Shown here: piece after piece, positions 25,052 through 35,930 of the stretch
How the letters are laid out: each line of letters opens with the position of its first letter
Numbering within the stretch: the stretch's first letter is position 1
Source of the DNA: Malurus cyaneus samueli
Lineage: Eukaryota > Chordata > Aves > Passeriformes > Maluridae
DNA: 64,000 bases
Reading direction: 5' to 3'
Assembly (NCBI GenBank): GCA_009741485.1
Contig: CM019236.1
Location: forward strand, 50,943,403-51,007,402
The notes under the pieces: model-generated
What the model saw: only the letters and a program-made list of their open reading frames with translations
Database searches by the model: none
What the model was told of the DNA's origin: nothing
Made by a program: the position numbers and the translations under genes

Positions 25052-26150
25052 GTGGAGGACTAATTGTTCCTTCAGTGAAAGGCACTGGTTTCCCTCATTG
25101 AAGCAAGTTCCTGAGGTGGCTCTGCCCTGATGTTGGTGCCCTGTCCATGGCTGTAACAGCCACACAGAGCATGAGGAAAGTGCTTTTCAACAAGGTTGAA
25201 AAATTCCTCTGTGTTTTATTTCATTACTGTTGATGCATTACCACTGTCCTAGTACAATAAAAAAGCAGAAAGTCTGAGTGAGCACATGTAGACATCAACT
25301 CTTCTGTCTCTTTTCTTGTTACCCCCGTGAATTTCACTGCTTGCCTACATTGTGCTATGTTGGAAGATGGGTTTACTTGTTCCCTCCAGCACAGCTGGGG
25401 TAAATTTGTTATATTCGGTTATGTATGTCCTTTTCATCGAATGTTCTTTGTTCCGTAGCTAATGGCCACTGAGCAGGGATCTTTATTAATATCTTCCAAG
25501 GGAGTTGGCAGTCTTTTTTTTTTCTTGCTTGAGTTGGGGTTGTTTGTGTGTTGTTGGCTTTTTTGTTTGTTTACTTTTGGAGACTGGCTCTTCAGAAGAA
25601 GTCCGTGTGATCAGTGTACCCATCATTCTTCAGGAGGGACTTCTCAGTAAGATGGATGAGCATCTGCATGTGGCTCTTGGGACTCCTGTGAGAAGGAAAG
25701 AAGATTTTTAAGTCTTTGCTTAAATGAAGCTCTGCTCTGGCCCCACAGATATCATGATCAAGGTTTGGGTACTGGGTTGGCAAGTGAGTAGAAAGGCTTG
25801 CAGGACCTGTGGGGTTGCCTTGTTGGTACCACACAAATCCTTCCACGTAATTAAGGCAGCCTTAATAGGGGGTAGGGGGCAAGAGCTGGGAACATCCTGG
25901 CTGTGCAGAAGAACCAGGGCTTTCCGGTGGAGGAACCTAACATTCCTCTGGGTTTTGTGCGGGTTGTCACATTTACGCATTGCTGTTTGTAGGTGCAGGG
26001 AGTTTCCTTTGCTCTTGCATTTTTTGTCCAGGGCTGGTATCCCAGGAAAAGTGTTTCTGGTACTGGATTGGGGAGAGGTCTGCAGCACTCCTGTGGTATA
26101 AAAGCCTCCTCACAGCCAAACAGCAACAGGGAGAGCTGGACTCAGGCCCT
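21081..26150. other. non-coding, AT-rich, simple repeats only
   Basis: No exon or classifiable element. It contains T-rich runs at about 22000-22018 and 24100-24157 (the latter begins as GTTTTT repeats), a 45-nt pure T run at 25004-25048, and another T/G-rich tract at 25514-25580. A TATA-like GGTATAAAAG lies at about 26095-26104, just left of the LTR that starts at 26151. Several open frames of 60-125 codons overlap on both strands around 25600-26260, show no known domain and look like chance. Confidence 0.5.
25004..25048. repeat. 45-nt poly(T) run
   Basis: An uninterrupted run of 45 T. It could be the reverse-strand poly(A) tail of an old retroposed sequence, but nothing recognisable abuts it. 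Its length in the assembly is likely approximate. Confidence 0.95.
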
Positions 26151-26635
26151 TGTCATGATTCCACACCAGCCAGCAGCCAGCACCCACACAGCCACTCACC
26201 CACTCCCCATCCAGTGGGATAGGGGAGTGAATCAGAACTGTAAAAGCTGGAAAACTCATGGTTGAGAGAAAGGCAGTTTAATAGAGAAAACAAAATCCAT
26301 GCACACACACAAATCAAAATAAGGAAATATTTCATTGCTTCCCATGGGCAGGCACGTGTTCAGTCATCTCCAGGAGAGCAAGGTCCCATCATGTGTAACA
26401 CTTACTTGGATAGACAAATGCCATCACTTTAAACATTCCCCCCTTCCTCTTCTCCCCACATTGTGTACTGACCATGATGTCACATATTCTGAAATATCCC
26501 TTTGGTAAGTTGGGGTCACCTGTCCCAGTTGTGTCTCCTCCCAGCCTTCTGTGTACCTCCAACTTCCTCACCAGCATGGAAATAACAAAAAGCAGCAAAG
26601 TCCTTGGCTCTGCTCAGCAATACGTTTTGCCAGTG

Positions 26636-27309
26636 ATCAGGGTCAGCACAACAGACACATATGCCTATTTTAAAGAAGTAATGTAATTTACTGTAGTTCA
26701 ACACAACAAAGAATTACAAAAGGATAAGCTAAGCAATGCACTTACCACAAAAGGTTGCCTGTAGTGATTAACAAAGATACATCACTGATTATCCAACCAC
26801 TTTACCAGCATCCAGATCCACACATCAGCTGGGGGTCCCTAGTCATAGTGAAGGACTGGAGAGCCATTCCTGATCGCTGGGAAATCCTGCATGGTGCGTC
26901 TGCTCCATGTGAGGTATCCATCTTTGCTGTGAGATGGTCCGGCTGTTATATTGTGGAATAAAGAAGCTTACATACCTTCTAGTGCAAAAGCATCTGATTT
27001 CATCCTCCTCTTGGGTTCTACCCAAAGCCTGGCCAGGGCTCAAAGAGGAGCCAAGGGAGTTGGCTTTGGCCATATACCTCCAAACAAGGCCAGATGTCTG
27101 ATTTCATGGCCTTGTCCAGACTCTAAGCATAGAAAGATAAATTCATTCTTATCACACTACATATTCCACTAATGAGCGGATACAAATATCATAATGGTAA
27201 TGATCATGCATATTTTGCTAATGAGCGGATACGAATATCATGTAACATTTAGTTGAAAGGTTCATCTAGAGGTCAGCTTTGGCTCAGGGCCTGTTGTTCA
27301 GGCCTCAGT
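26636..27309 (+). mobile_element. nested LTR-like insertion inside the LTR
   Basis: Sequence interrupting the minus-strand LTR. It carries an AATAAA poly(A) signal on the + strand at 26957-26962, followed by AGAAGCTTACATACC and then GGCCAGGGCTCAAAGAGG further on. This resembles the R/U5 part of another avian LTR in sense orientation. Both edges are estimated from where the host LTR similarity stops and restarts. Near its right end is a 24-bp direct repeat spaced 49 bp apart (27169 and 27218). Confidence 0.45.
27169..27241 (+). repeat. 24-bp direct repeat, 49-bp period
   Basis: CTAATGAGCGGATAC followed by (A/G)AATATCAT occurs at 27169-27192 and 27218-27241, with one substitution between copies. 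It lies in the LTR-like insertion and could be duplicated enhancer-type elements, as seen in some retroviral U3 regions, or a simple local duplication. Confidence 0.85.
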
Positions 27310-27420
27310 ACTTTGCAGTAACAAAACTATATTACCAACTCTTTACTCAGCACAGACACAGAAGACCGCCCCTTACTAGTCACTGTGAAGAAAATTAACT
27401 CTATTAGCCCAAAACCAGCA

Positions 27421-28590
27421 AAGCCCCTGTAACTTATGCCAGCACCCTCTATCCGGAAGGTCCTGTTCACGCATCAGGAAGGTCTACCATTCCCGTTGCA
27501 TAGCGATTTTGTGAGAATTAATGCCCTCTCCCCAAGGCATGAGGTATATTGTTGAGGTTTTACTGAAAGTCTAGTAAATTAAGTTATGTAAGTCATGTTC
27601 ATCTGCTTCAATCGCCTTTGTTTTCTACTTAATGACCACTTTGAAAGACTCTTGCATCCATCAGCAGTCTGGAAGTTTTGACTTGTGACTGTTGTTCAAG
27701 GGTGACCCTTTTGGGTTGCATTTGTTTTGAATGCTGCCCTTCTTCTAATTATACCTTGCTTGTGCAAGATAGTTGCTCAGAAATAACAGAAGTATATCAC
27801 TTTTGCTGAATGTATAATTATGCTCTAAGGAATTTGGAATTCAGGAGGATGTCAAAGTAAAATTTCTGTTAGTGTGACACGCTATTTGAGAAACAGTGTC
27901 TTGGTTTTGGTGTGGGGATGTATTTTTTTTCCTGGTTTCTGTCAGGGGACTGACAAAAGAAAGAGACATTACCATTTTTCACATGGTTTGACCCATTACA
28001 TTGTTTGGTAGAAAGTATTTGAGTAGGCGACAAATTGAATTGCTTTTACATTTCCAAGATGCTTAAGATAGAAAATAGAAAAGACAGCACTAGGTATACA
28101 TGCTGCATATATAATAATATTACTGCCAAGGAAATTTAATTTGGTCTCCAGTGATGGGTTTGGGCAGATGTTTTGCATTCAGCTAGAGATAAGGTAATGC
28201 ATGCAGTGCAGTCTCAAGTAAGTAGGAACAGAATGAAACTGATATTGTATATTAGTTGTATATTATTTATTGTATCTGATAGAAGTGTAGAGCAGACACC
28301 TGATCCACCATCTGCCTGGTATCACAAGAGTAGGGAAATACTGTCTGGACTTTCTGTATAAGAGTTGGCTGAGAAAAGCTTTTATTTTGTAAACCACTCA
28401 TTTGCTTGTGTTTTTCTGGTTAATTTGCTTTGGCTATAGTTCTGGTGTTTAAAACCAAGGTTTGCATTTAGTAGTTCACTGCAGTGTGCAATGGTCCCAG
28501 TGTTTTATATCAAGACAGTGAAAAGCAGCAGTTATGATCAGCTCCTGTAAGAAACCAATATTTCTGTGCTCTAGGGCAGGAAGACAGTTT
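27421..28590. other. non-coding, nothing recognised
   Basis: Spacer between the LTR and the CR1 fragment. AT-rich, with no exon or element that I can name. Confidence 0.5.
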
Positions 28591-29205
28591 TCATAGAATA
28601 TGTAGGTTGGAAGGGATCCTCAAGGATAACCAAGTCCAAGGGAAGGGACCCTCAAGTCCAACTTCTGGCCCTCACAACACCCCAAGAGCCACACCATGTG
28701 CCTGGGCATTGTCCAAACATTGTCCAAGTTCCCTGGGGAGGCTGTTCCAGTGCCCAACCATCCTCTGAGTGAAGGATCTTTTTTTCTACTGTCCAGCCTA
28801 AACCTCCCTTGATGCAGTTTCATGTTTTTCCCTCGAGTCCTGTCACTGGTTATTGCAAAGAAGAAATCAGTGCCTACCCCTCCTCTTCCCCCCACGGGAA
28901 CTTGTCCCTGCAGTGAGGTCTCCCCTCAGTCTCCTCCAGGCTGAACAGACCGAGTGCCCTCAGCCCCTCCTCACACGGCTTCCCCTCACCCTTCACCACC
29001 TTTGGTGCCTCCTTTGGACACTCTCCAACAGCTCAATGTCTGTTCTGTGCTGTGGCACCCAAAACTGCCCCCAGCACTGGAGCTGAGGCCGCCCCAGGTC
29101 AGAGCAGAGCGGGACAATCCCCTCCCTTGCCCGGCTGGCCATGCTGGGCCTGATCCCCCAGGACACGGGTGGCCCTCCTGGCTGCCAGGGTGCTGCTTAC
29201 TGAAA
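28591..29205 (-). mobile_element. CR1 LINE 3' end, minus strand
   Basis: Read on the + strand, it starts with the reverse complement of the CR1 3' tail (TCATAGAATATGTAGGTTGG, then AAGGGATCCTC). It continues through the well-known CR1 3' region, including CAGTGCCCAACCATCC, CTCAGTCTCCTCCAGGCTGA and GGACACTCTCCAACAGCTC. The element is therefore 5'-truncated and lies on the minus strand with its 3' end at about 28591. CR1 is the dominant avian LINE and typically inserts as truncated 3' fragments. Open frames across it are remnants of ORF2 or chance and cannot encode a working protein. Confidence 0.92.
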
Positions 29206-30861
29206 TTTTGGGGTAATTTTCATGATCAGAATATACTGTGGAGGAGAGAAATGCCTCACATTTTGAATATCTACTTTGCTTGATAACTCTGAAGAGATAA
29301 GTGTGACCAATACCCTCAGTCAAAGAATGAGAGAAGGATGAAAACAACCCAAAATATGAAGAAGTTTCCAGCCCTTCAAGTCGGAAATAATCTGGTAGAA
29401 GAAGCTATCCAGTGCACTGGATAATCTGGTGGTTATGTGCCATAGTAGTGTTTAGGTGGGAGGATGAAGGGGGACTCTAAAATTTGGGTTTTCCTCAAAA
29501 GCTGCGTGGCTCAGGACTGATGCCTCCAGAAAGGAGCTTATTGTATTTTGGTATAAATCTCTCAAGGGATAACCAAATTTTGAATCAGATTCTCTGTATA
29601 GCAGACTACAGTTCATTCTGAAATGGTTCTTTTAGTAATAGTCTGCCTTGGTTCTGTTCACTCAACCTCCAGCTTCCCCTGTGGTAGAAGTGAGACACAA
29701 AAACCTCTTCCCTACAGACAGGGTTAAAGCAATAGTAAGAGGAGAGAACAATATCCAACAGTGTCTTTTTGGGGCTGATGTCTTAGTGATACCTTGAGGA
29801 GAAAGGGACTACAGCTAAACAACAAAATCTAAAGATGGGCAATGGAAAGGCTACCTGGTGCTGCCTGATGCTTGTCAGGAAATGCAGCTTGACATGTGTA
29901 GCGCATGTGAACCTTGTGCACTCCATTGCCCCTGCAGCATGAAAGCCACCAGGTTTGTCCATGCAAGGCAATATGCCTGCATTTTGCTGAAGTAACAAAG
30001 TTACTTTGCTCTTTCTTGTGGGATGCATTTGCTTGTTATGCTAGGGGAGTGCAAAGTAACTGAGTGGATAGTTGGGACAAGACAGTATTTGTTCTGACAA
30101 AATCCTATTTTATTGTTTTGTTTTGTGTTCATGAAAGTCGCTGATGTGCATGCTGGGGATTGAGTGGGCTGTGAGTGGGAAGTTTGAGACTGTTGGAGAG
30201 AACAGTTTTTCAGGAACTGCTGTAAATAAAACCCTTGGCTTGTCTGGTTGCCAGCTTCTTCACAGTTAACAGAGAATGTTTTCTATAAACTCCATAAAGG
30301 GCAATCCTTGATTTTTTTCTGTGGTTAGGGTGGTTTTGAGAAGGTTTAAAAGGATTGTGATATTAATTTTGCCAGCGTCTGTGCATGCCAAGCTCGCCAA
30401 GAGTGCTCCTAACTGCTCCCTCTATGCTGCATGGCAAGGAGAACGCAGACTGCTCCAGCTCTTGCACCTGACCAAAATCCCCTCTGCATTCAAGACTGTG
30501 CAAAATATCACACTAGTGAGTTACATCTTGTTTGTTAACCTTAGTGACAAAGGAATTTAGTGTGGCATTAATGGGAAGGTACAAGGAAAATCAAATGAGT
30601 GATTGTGTATCACTCACTGTGCATAACTCAGGATCTGGCAAATGCCTGTCAACTGGGAATGCCATTTGGCAGTGACATGCATGACAACAGCATGTGCTAT
30701 GAAGGTGCAGGGGCTAAAGGGAGCTGATGAAATTGAACCATGCTGTAAACCTTCACATTACATTCTGCCAGTTCCTCCGGATGGACCCAGATAGCTCACA
30801 TATTTCTGTATGCCTTTATGCTTTATTGTCTTGGATGATTTTATGATACTATATTCCTGAT
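29206..30861. other. non-coding, nothing recognised
   Basis: No exon, RNA gene or identifiable repeat seen between the CR1 fragment and the next LTR. Confidence 0.5.
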
Positions 30862-31665
30862 TGCTTTATGCCCAGAAATGGGTCCTGCTGCTTTAGGGTG
30901 AGTCCGGGCGAGGGGCAGGAGCCAGGGACACTAACACCAGCGTTGTTCAAAGCTCTCTCCCTAGTGCTTGGCTTGGGAAGCAGCCAGGTGTTACCTTGTT
31001 GCTTTTATCTGCCTTGGGTTTTGTTAACTTAGGTGAGAAGTTTCTTTTCCGGGACTGCAGCAGCCGTTTTTCGGAGGCTTCAGTTTATTTCTTTGTGGAC
31101 TGTTGGGCTTAGTTTTGATCCCGGCTCAGACCATGGGCAGAAGCCAGTTGGCTGAGGCTGGCGGAGAAGCTGCGGGGATGCCCATATCTCGGACAAGACC
31201 TTGGGAGAAGCTGAACCAGTGAAGGAAAGGACTCTAAATCCACCAGCTTTGTCTGCTGCGAGGAGGAGACCAACATCGGCGGTTCAGCATGTTCCCGTCT
31301 GTTTTTGTCCGCTCTTCTCTGTGAAATTTCCTTCCCTCTCTGAGACAAAGCCATCTGCCATTTTATTCCTTCTAGCACGTGGTCGGCGGTTTTTTCCTTC
31401 CTCTGGCATTTTGTTTTCTTGTTCTGCTGTGGGTGGGCATGCGTGGGGGGGGGTAAAGTTTGAAGTCCAATATCTAACAGTTATTCATATTTTTCCCTGT
31501 GTCATGCTGGCACTTCATTTGTCTAATAAACAGTTGGTTTTTTTTTTTTCATTTTCACGCACCAATATTCATTTCATATCAGCAGAAAGGGACTACTGAA
31601 ACCCTTTCTTTGGAGGAAACACACATTCCAGAGCATGTTCTCCTAAAATTTTCTCTAAATTGAGA
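30862..31665 (+). mobile_element. ERV LTR, + strand
   Basis: About 800 bp beginning TGCTTTATGCCCAGAAATGG. It includes GAGTCCGGGCGAGGGGCAGG near 30901-30920, a poly(A) signal AATAAA at 31525-31530 followed by CAGTTGG and a T run, and a tail with TTTGGAGGAAAC and CTCCTAAAATTTTCTC. This order resembles a passerine LTR family. The 3' boundary is approximate (about 31660) and I see no target duplication, so one end may have decayed. There is no adjacent retroviral coding sequence. Confidence 0.65.
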
Positions 31666-31829
31666 TGCTAATGGCAAAACTACTAGAAGTGTTGGGTCAG
31701 TCGCATGCTATGAGGAAGCATTAAGAAAGCTAAGGGCACATGAGAGCCTTGCTGAAACTGGCAGTGAATGTTTGAGTTAAGTATCTGGGATGAGAGTGTA
31801 TTTCTTAATAGTAGCTATTTAGGTCAGTC

Positions 31830-32250
31830 TGGTCCAAAATTGATCTGGGCAAGACTCCGCAACTTATACAATTTGAAGTTGTGAAGTAGGTCTGTTTATT
31901 GCAGCGCTGGCTGAGCGGGAGATACTTCTCACAGCCGCGCACACTCCAGCAGGGCTATTGCTTGCTATATATCTGCTCACATCTTACACATTCACCGAGT
32001 TTCAAAATTCGCTTCTACATATGCATGACCTATCCGCTTCTGTATTTAATGAGTTCAAAAGTATTTCCAATGCTCAGCCTGGCATGTTATTTGGTAGTGG
32101 GCTCCGGGGTCTCGGGAGGAAGTAAAATATCATCCTCTTGCTTGAACTTTTCACCTTTCTCTTTCGCATGCCTCTGAGTCCCTGGCCCAAGTCCAAACAA
32201 CAACTCTGGTTTTAGCCAGTGTAGGGGTTACACGAACACAAGCTGTGTCA
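31830..32250 (-). mobile_element. solo LTR, minus strand, with 5-bp target duplication
   Basis: A 421-bp segment bounded by TGGTCC (31830) and TGTGTCA (32250). On the minus strand it therefore starts TGACACAGC and ends ...GGACCA, giving the expected TG...CA ends. The poly(A) signal AATAAA is read on the minus strand at 31895-31900, followed by a U5 of about 65 bp. A perfect 5-bp direct repeat CAGTC flanks it (31825-31829 and 32251-32255), consistent with retroviral integration and later LTR-LTR recombination. It has no internal region and no coding capacity. Confidence 0.8.
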
Positions 32251-32320
32251 CAGTCCCTGCTTTTGTCAAAAATCTTTTACTTCTCATTCTGCTTTGACAA
32301 ACACAATAAATGTCAAGTAA

Positions 32321-32376
32321 GCAATATACACTGTCTAGCAAGCAGTTAGTAATATATACTGTTTCACAAGCAGTTT
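32321..32376 (+). repeat. imperfect 28-bp tandem duplication
   Basis: Units at 32321-32348 and 32349-32376 agree at about 22 of 28 positions; both hold an AATATA core, then ACTGT, then AAGCAGTT. It is an old local duplication just right of the solo LTR. Confidence 0.75.
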
Positions 32377-33787
32377 CTAACAAGTTATCCCTTAACTTCT
32401 AACTTCCCTGCATCAAGTCTTAACTTTCTGTGACAGTGTTGCTCTGTTCCACTGAGAAGCTGAGTCCAGTGGTCACATTACTGTTTGTCTTCTTTATGTA
32501 CACACATTTAAATATATGTGTTCTGGTTGTTTTGGCAGCTTTCTGCTGACATTCATTTCTAAGTCAGTCTTTTCCTAATGTTTACTGCTGGTGCCATAGA
32601 TGTATATTAGTGGCATCACAAATATTCCATAGGTAAGGGAAGTAAATTGGTTGTTTGTAAAGCATGACACTAATAAATACAGGCCCATCTCTGGATGCTG
32701 CACAGTGGTTGGGATTTGCACCATGTTTGAGTGATAAACAACCACCCAGGTGAGCAGGTGAGTTTCACCAAGCACCATTTGCCCATTGGCAAGGTACATT
32801 CTAACACTCTCCCTGTTGGCATTGGCCTGAGTGACCTACATGCACTGGAGAGCAATGCCAGAATGGGTTTTCCTCCATGTTCACATTTTCTCATTGTTGG
32901 CTCCAGTATCACTTCTAGTTATTGACACAGAACCGGTCCTGCCTGCCAAATGGTGCATTTGTCTCAGAGGCTGCTCTCCTTCCCCTTGCTCCACACTCTC
33001 CATCTTGCCTAGTCTGTAGGATTGGACTCTGGATATGAACAACCAGAAGCTTTATGTTTAATTTTATTTTTTTTTCATGGCTAGTTACTAAATACAGTGC
33101 TCTTAGCTACGAAATGTTTAACTTGCACAGCTGTACTTCAGGGAGAGAAATCTTTTGACTCCTCTTTTGCTGTCTATCAACTTCCAAAAGTGTACAGCCA
33201 AGAGATTTTAATTTCTTCCCTTTTGGTCTTTGGCAGATTTATCCTTGTACTGCACAGCTATTCTAAACACAGGCCTTTTAAAATGCTGTGAGAGGCTTTA
33301 TTTTTGTTTGCCTCTTTCTCTTTTAGAAATATTCCATAGTCCATTTGTTCCAGTCTGGCAGACAGCAAGTAGGCTGAATTTCTCCTCATATCCCTGAGCA
33401 TTCTGTTTCCTTTAGCAACCACTGGGACAGACTCCTCATGTGCTGTGGTGCAACTTGAGATGAGACCTGGTTTTAACAAAGGTGAACACATCTCTGTCTC
33501 TGAGAGCCAAACTGAGGGACCTATTTTATGTTTTTAACTGGTCTAAATGTATAAAAGCACTTTGCTCATAAAAGACATTAAGAAGGGGAGCAGAGCTGTT
33601 CTGTTCTATCTTATGTGCTGCTGGGCCTTATAAAACTGGAACTTACTCTTTGCAAATATAATTTGGGTCGCTCAGACTTCCCAGATGTCCTGTATTTTGT
33701 AAGCTTTGAGTGCTATGTTCTGTGCTGGGTTTTTTTTTTTTTTTTTTTTGTTTCTGTGGATATGGCCCATTTGTAGTTGGCTACAAA

Positions 33788-33830
33788 GAGGGGAGGGGAG
33801 GAGAGGGGAGGGGAGGAGAGGGAGGGAGCA
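33788..33830. repeat. GGGGA-type purine microsatellite
   Basis: A purine-only tract of repeated GGGGA and GGAGA units, able in principle to adopt G-quadruplex or triplex forms. Confidence 0.9.
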
Positions 33831-34132
33831 AATGAAAAATTTAATTTTTAGATTTATTTTTTTTTTATTATCTTGGGGAAACTAAGAGTTTGTCAGATAC
33901 ATTCTGGAAAGTTAATGGTGTGCTTTGGAGGTGTAAACTTAAAATAAATTTCTATCCTGCTTGCATTATGTTATTCAGCTACTTTTACTAGCATGCATTT
34001 TGTCTAGAGCCATTTCTCACTCTAATGAAATGAACCAATATGAACAGAAGTGAATAATTTTGGAAGGAATTTCTTCATCTATTTTTGTGCAATAAGTCCG
34101 GTACTAAAAAGCATAATAAGAACAGACTTTAA

Positions 34133-34305
34133 TGAATTACAGAATCAGGGAACAGTTTGGGTTGGAAGGGACTTCAAGCTCTAGTTGCAACTCCTGCTGC
34201 CATGGGCAGGGGTGCTACCCACTAGATCAGGTTTCTCGGAGCCACATGCCACCTGGCCTTAAACCCTTCCAGGAATGGGGCATCCACAGGTTGATGAAGA
34301 CCTGT
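34133..34305 (-). mobile_element. CR1 LINE 3' fragment, minus strand
   Basis: The + strand shows ACAGAATCAGGGAACAG, then TTGGGTTGGAAGGGACTTC, and then a diverged version of the CR1 3' region (CACTAGATCAGGTT, CCTGGCCTTAAACCCTTCC). This is the reverse complement of a CR1 3' end, so the fragment is short, 5'-truncated and on the minus strand. Confidence 0.85.
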
Positions 34306-35904
34306 AATGCAGCAATGTCACAATGCATGCAACAGTATATTACTGGTTTTTTTTTGTACACATCTGCTTACACTTTACTGGTCCTGTGATTTATTCGGTC
34401 AAAAATTCAGCAGTGTATGTAGCATGCTGTTTTGAATTTCATTTGACCAAAGGCTACAGTTCAGGTTTTGAATCTCCAAGACAAAATAAGTGAGAGTTTG
34501 TAAGACTTGAGAGTTCTTCATAATAGATATAGCTCTTCTTCCAAAGTTCTTTGCATGCCAGTTGCAGTGCCTCTACATGTAAAACATGAGTATGCTGGTA
34601 TTTCTCTCTATTTCTTAATCATCCACCTTCCCTAAATCTACATATTCTACGTGCCAAATCCTGCACTGATGTCAATAAGAACTGCAATTGCTTGAGAACA
34701 TACATTTTGGCCAAAGCTCTAGTACTTGCCTAGCTAAAGCTTTGTCAGGTTTTTAGACCTTCAGAGTCAGATTTTATAGATGTTTAATTTACATGTCTGG
34801 AGAGTCTGTTCAGTCCTTTTTATTACATAAATGCTTCTAAGAACTGCGGCCTGAGTTGACTGAGCCAGCCAATGTCAAAGGGACCCCTTCCACGTACAGC
34901 TCTTTAAGCTTCCATGGTTCCAGCCCCGCTGAACTCAGACCTGCAATTTTTCATGGTGGCACGCAGAGTGTCTGGGGTGGGTTCAGTCCCTCAGATCCCC
35001 TAAATGTCCCATTCCTCACTTTCTCCATCAAGAGAACAGGGGTCAGGCTGCTTGTCCTGTTGGATTGCCACCAATCCCTCACCTGTATGTGGGTAACCAT
35101 CATGAGGTATCAATCTCTGTGTACTTTTAGGGAACCCCTCTCTAATCAGCTGAGATGATGTTTTAAACCTTGGTTTAAATCTTGGTTTAATTTTAATTCT
35201 AATCTCAATTAGTTATACCATGTTAGAGGTACACAGCTAGATATGTTTCTAGTGATAATAGGAAACTTGGCACATAGCTGAGTGAAGCATTTCTAATCTT
35301 TTTGTCCTCTAGCTGTCAGCTACAGGATGTTATCCTGTATTTCTGAGTGACTTACATTTGAAAGCAAATCCTTGCTTTCTCATTTCTAGGACAGCTTTTG
35401 TATTACTGTTTTTTCTACCTCATGTCAAAGTCAGGTCTAGGAACTTTTATTAGGGACTCAGTTGCATATGATCTGTTAAGCACTGTTGGGTACAAGCCTG
35501 TTCATGGAATAATCAACTATCTTTAAGTTTTTTGTGTTTTTTCAAGTTTGTTCACAAGAACAACTCTCTGCTCTGAGACTGGGGTTTTATTCTAAAGATT
35601 TAAAAAAGCAGTAGCAGGACAGGACCTCAGATTGATACCAATAGTTCAATGATAACAGTAATTGTTGCTACTTCAAAGAGCACCCTGTAAAGATGGTTGA
35701 GAATGTTTTTCTTGCTGAGAATTAAGTACTTGAAGAATCAGTTAACATCCAAAACCATCTCTGTGTTAAAAAAGGAAGAACCTAAACCCTTAAATTGCAG
35801 TAAAGGAAGTGGAAATTCATCCTTACACAGAAATGCAGAATTTCTACAATGTTTCTAATTTTCTGTAGGAAATACTGTCTGTTTTTCATAGGTGGTTAAT
35901 ATGA

Positions 35905-35930
35905 AATGCCAATGTCATTTCATTGGCATT
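35905..35930. repeat. 10-bp perfect hairpin
   Basis: AATGCCAATG at 35905-35914 pairs exactly with CATTGGCATT at 35921-35930 across a 6-nt loop. No flanking structure suggests a microRNA-length stem. Confidence 0.85.

Larger units (their letters stand above)
26151..27420 (-). mobile_element. ERV LTR on the minus strand, interrupted by a nested insertion
   Basis: Read on the minus strand, the element begins at 27420 with TGCTGGTTTTGGGC and then GAGTTAATTTTCTTC, which resembles the start of an LTR family abundant in birds. It ends at 26151 in ...ATCATGACA. Near the 3' end it has the ATTAAACTGCC poly(A)-signal region (+ strand about 26274-26284) and the GTTTTCCAGCTTTTACAG stretch typical of that family's end. 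From memory, the family-like parts cover about 26151-26635 and 27310-27420. About 675 bp between them (about 26636-27309) do not belong and look inserted. I see no internal retroviral genes, so this is probably a solo LTR. No clean target duplication was found. Confidence 0.7.
32256..34132. other. non-coding, minor simple repeats
   Basis: No exon seen. It contains an imperfect 28-bp tandem duplication (32321-32376), a 23-nt T run at about 33729-33750, and a purine-rich GGGGA-type microsatellite at about 33788-33830. Confidence 0.5.
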
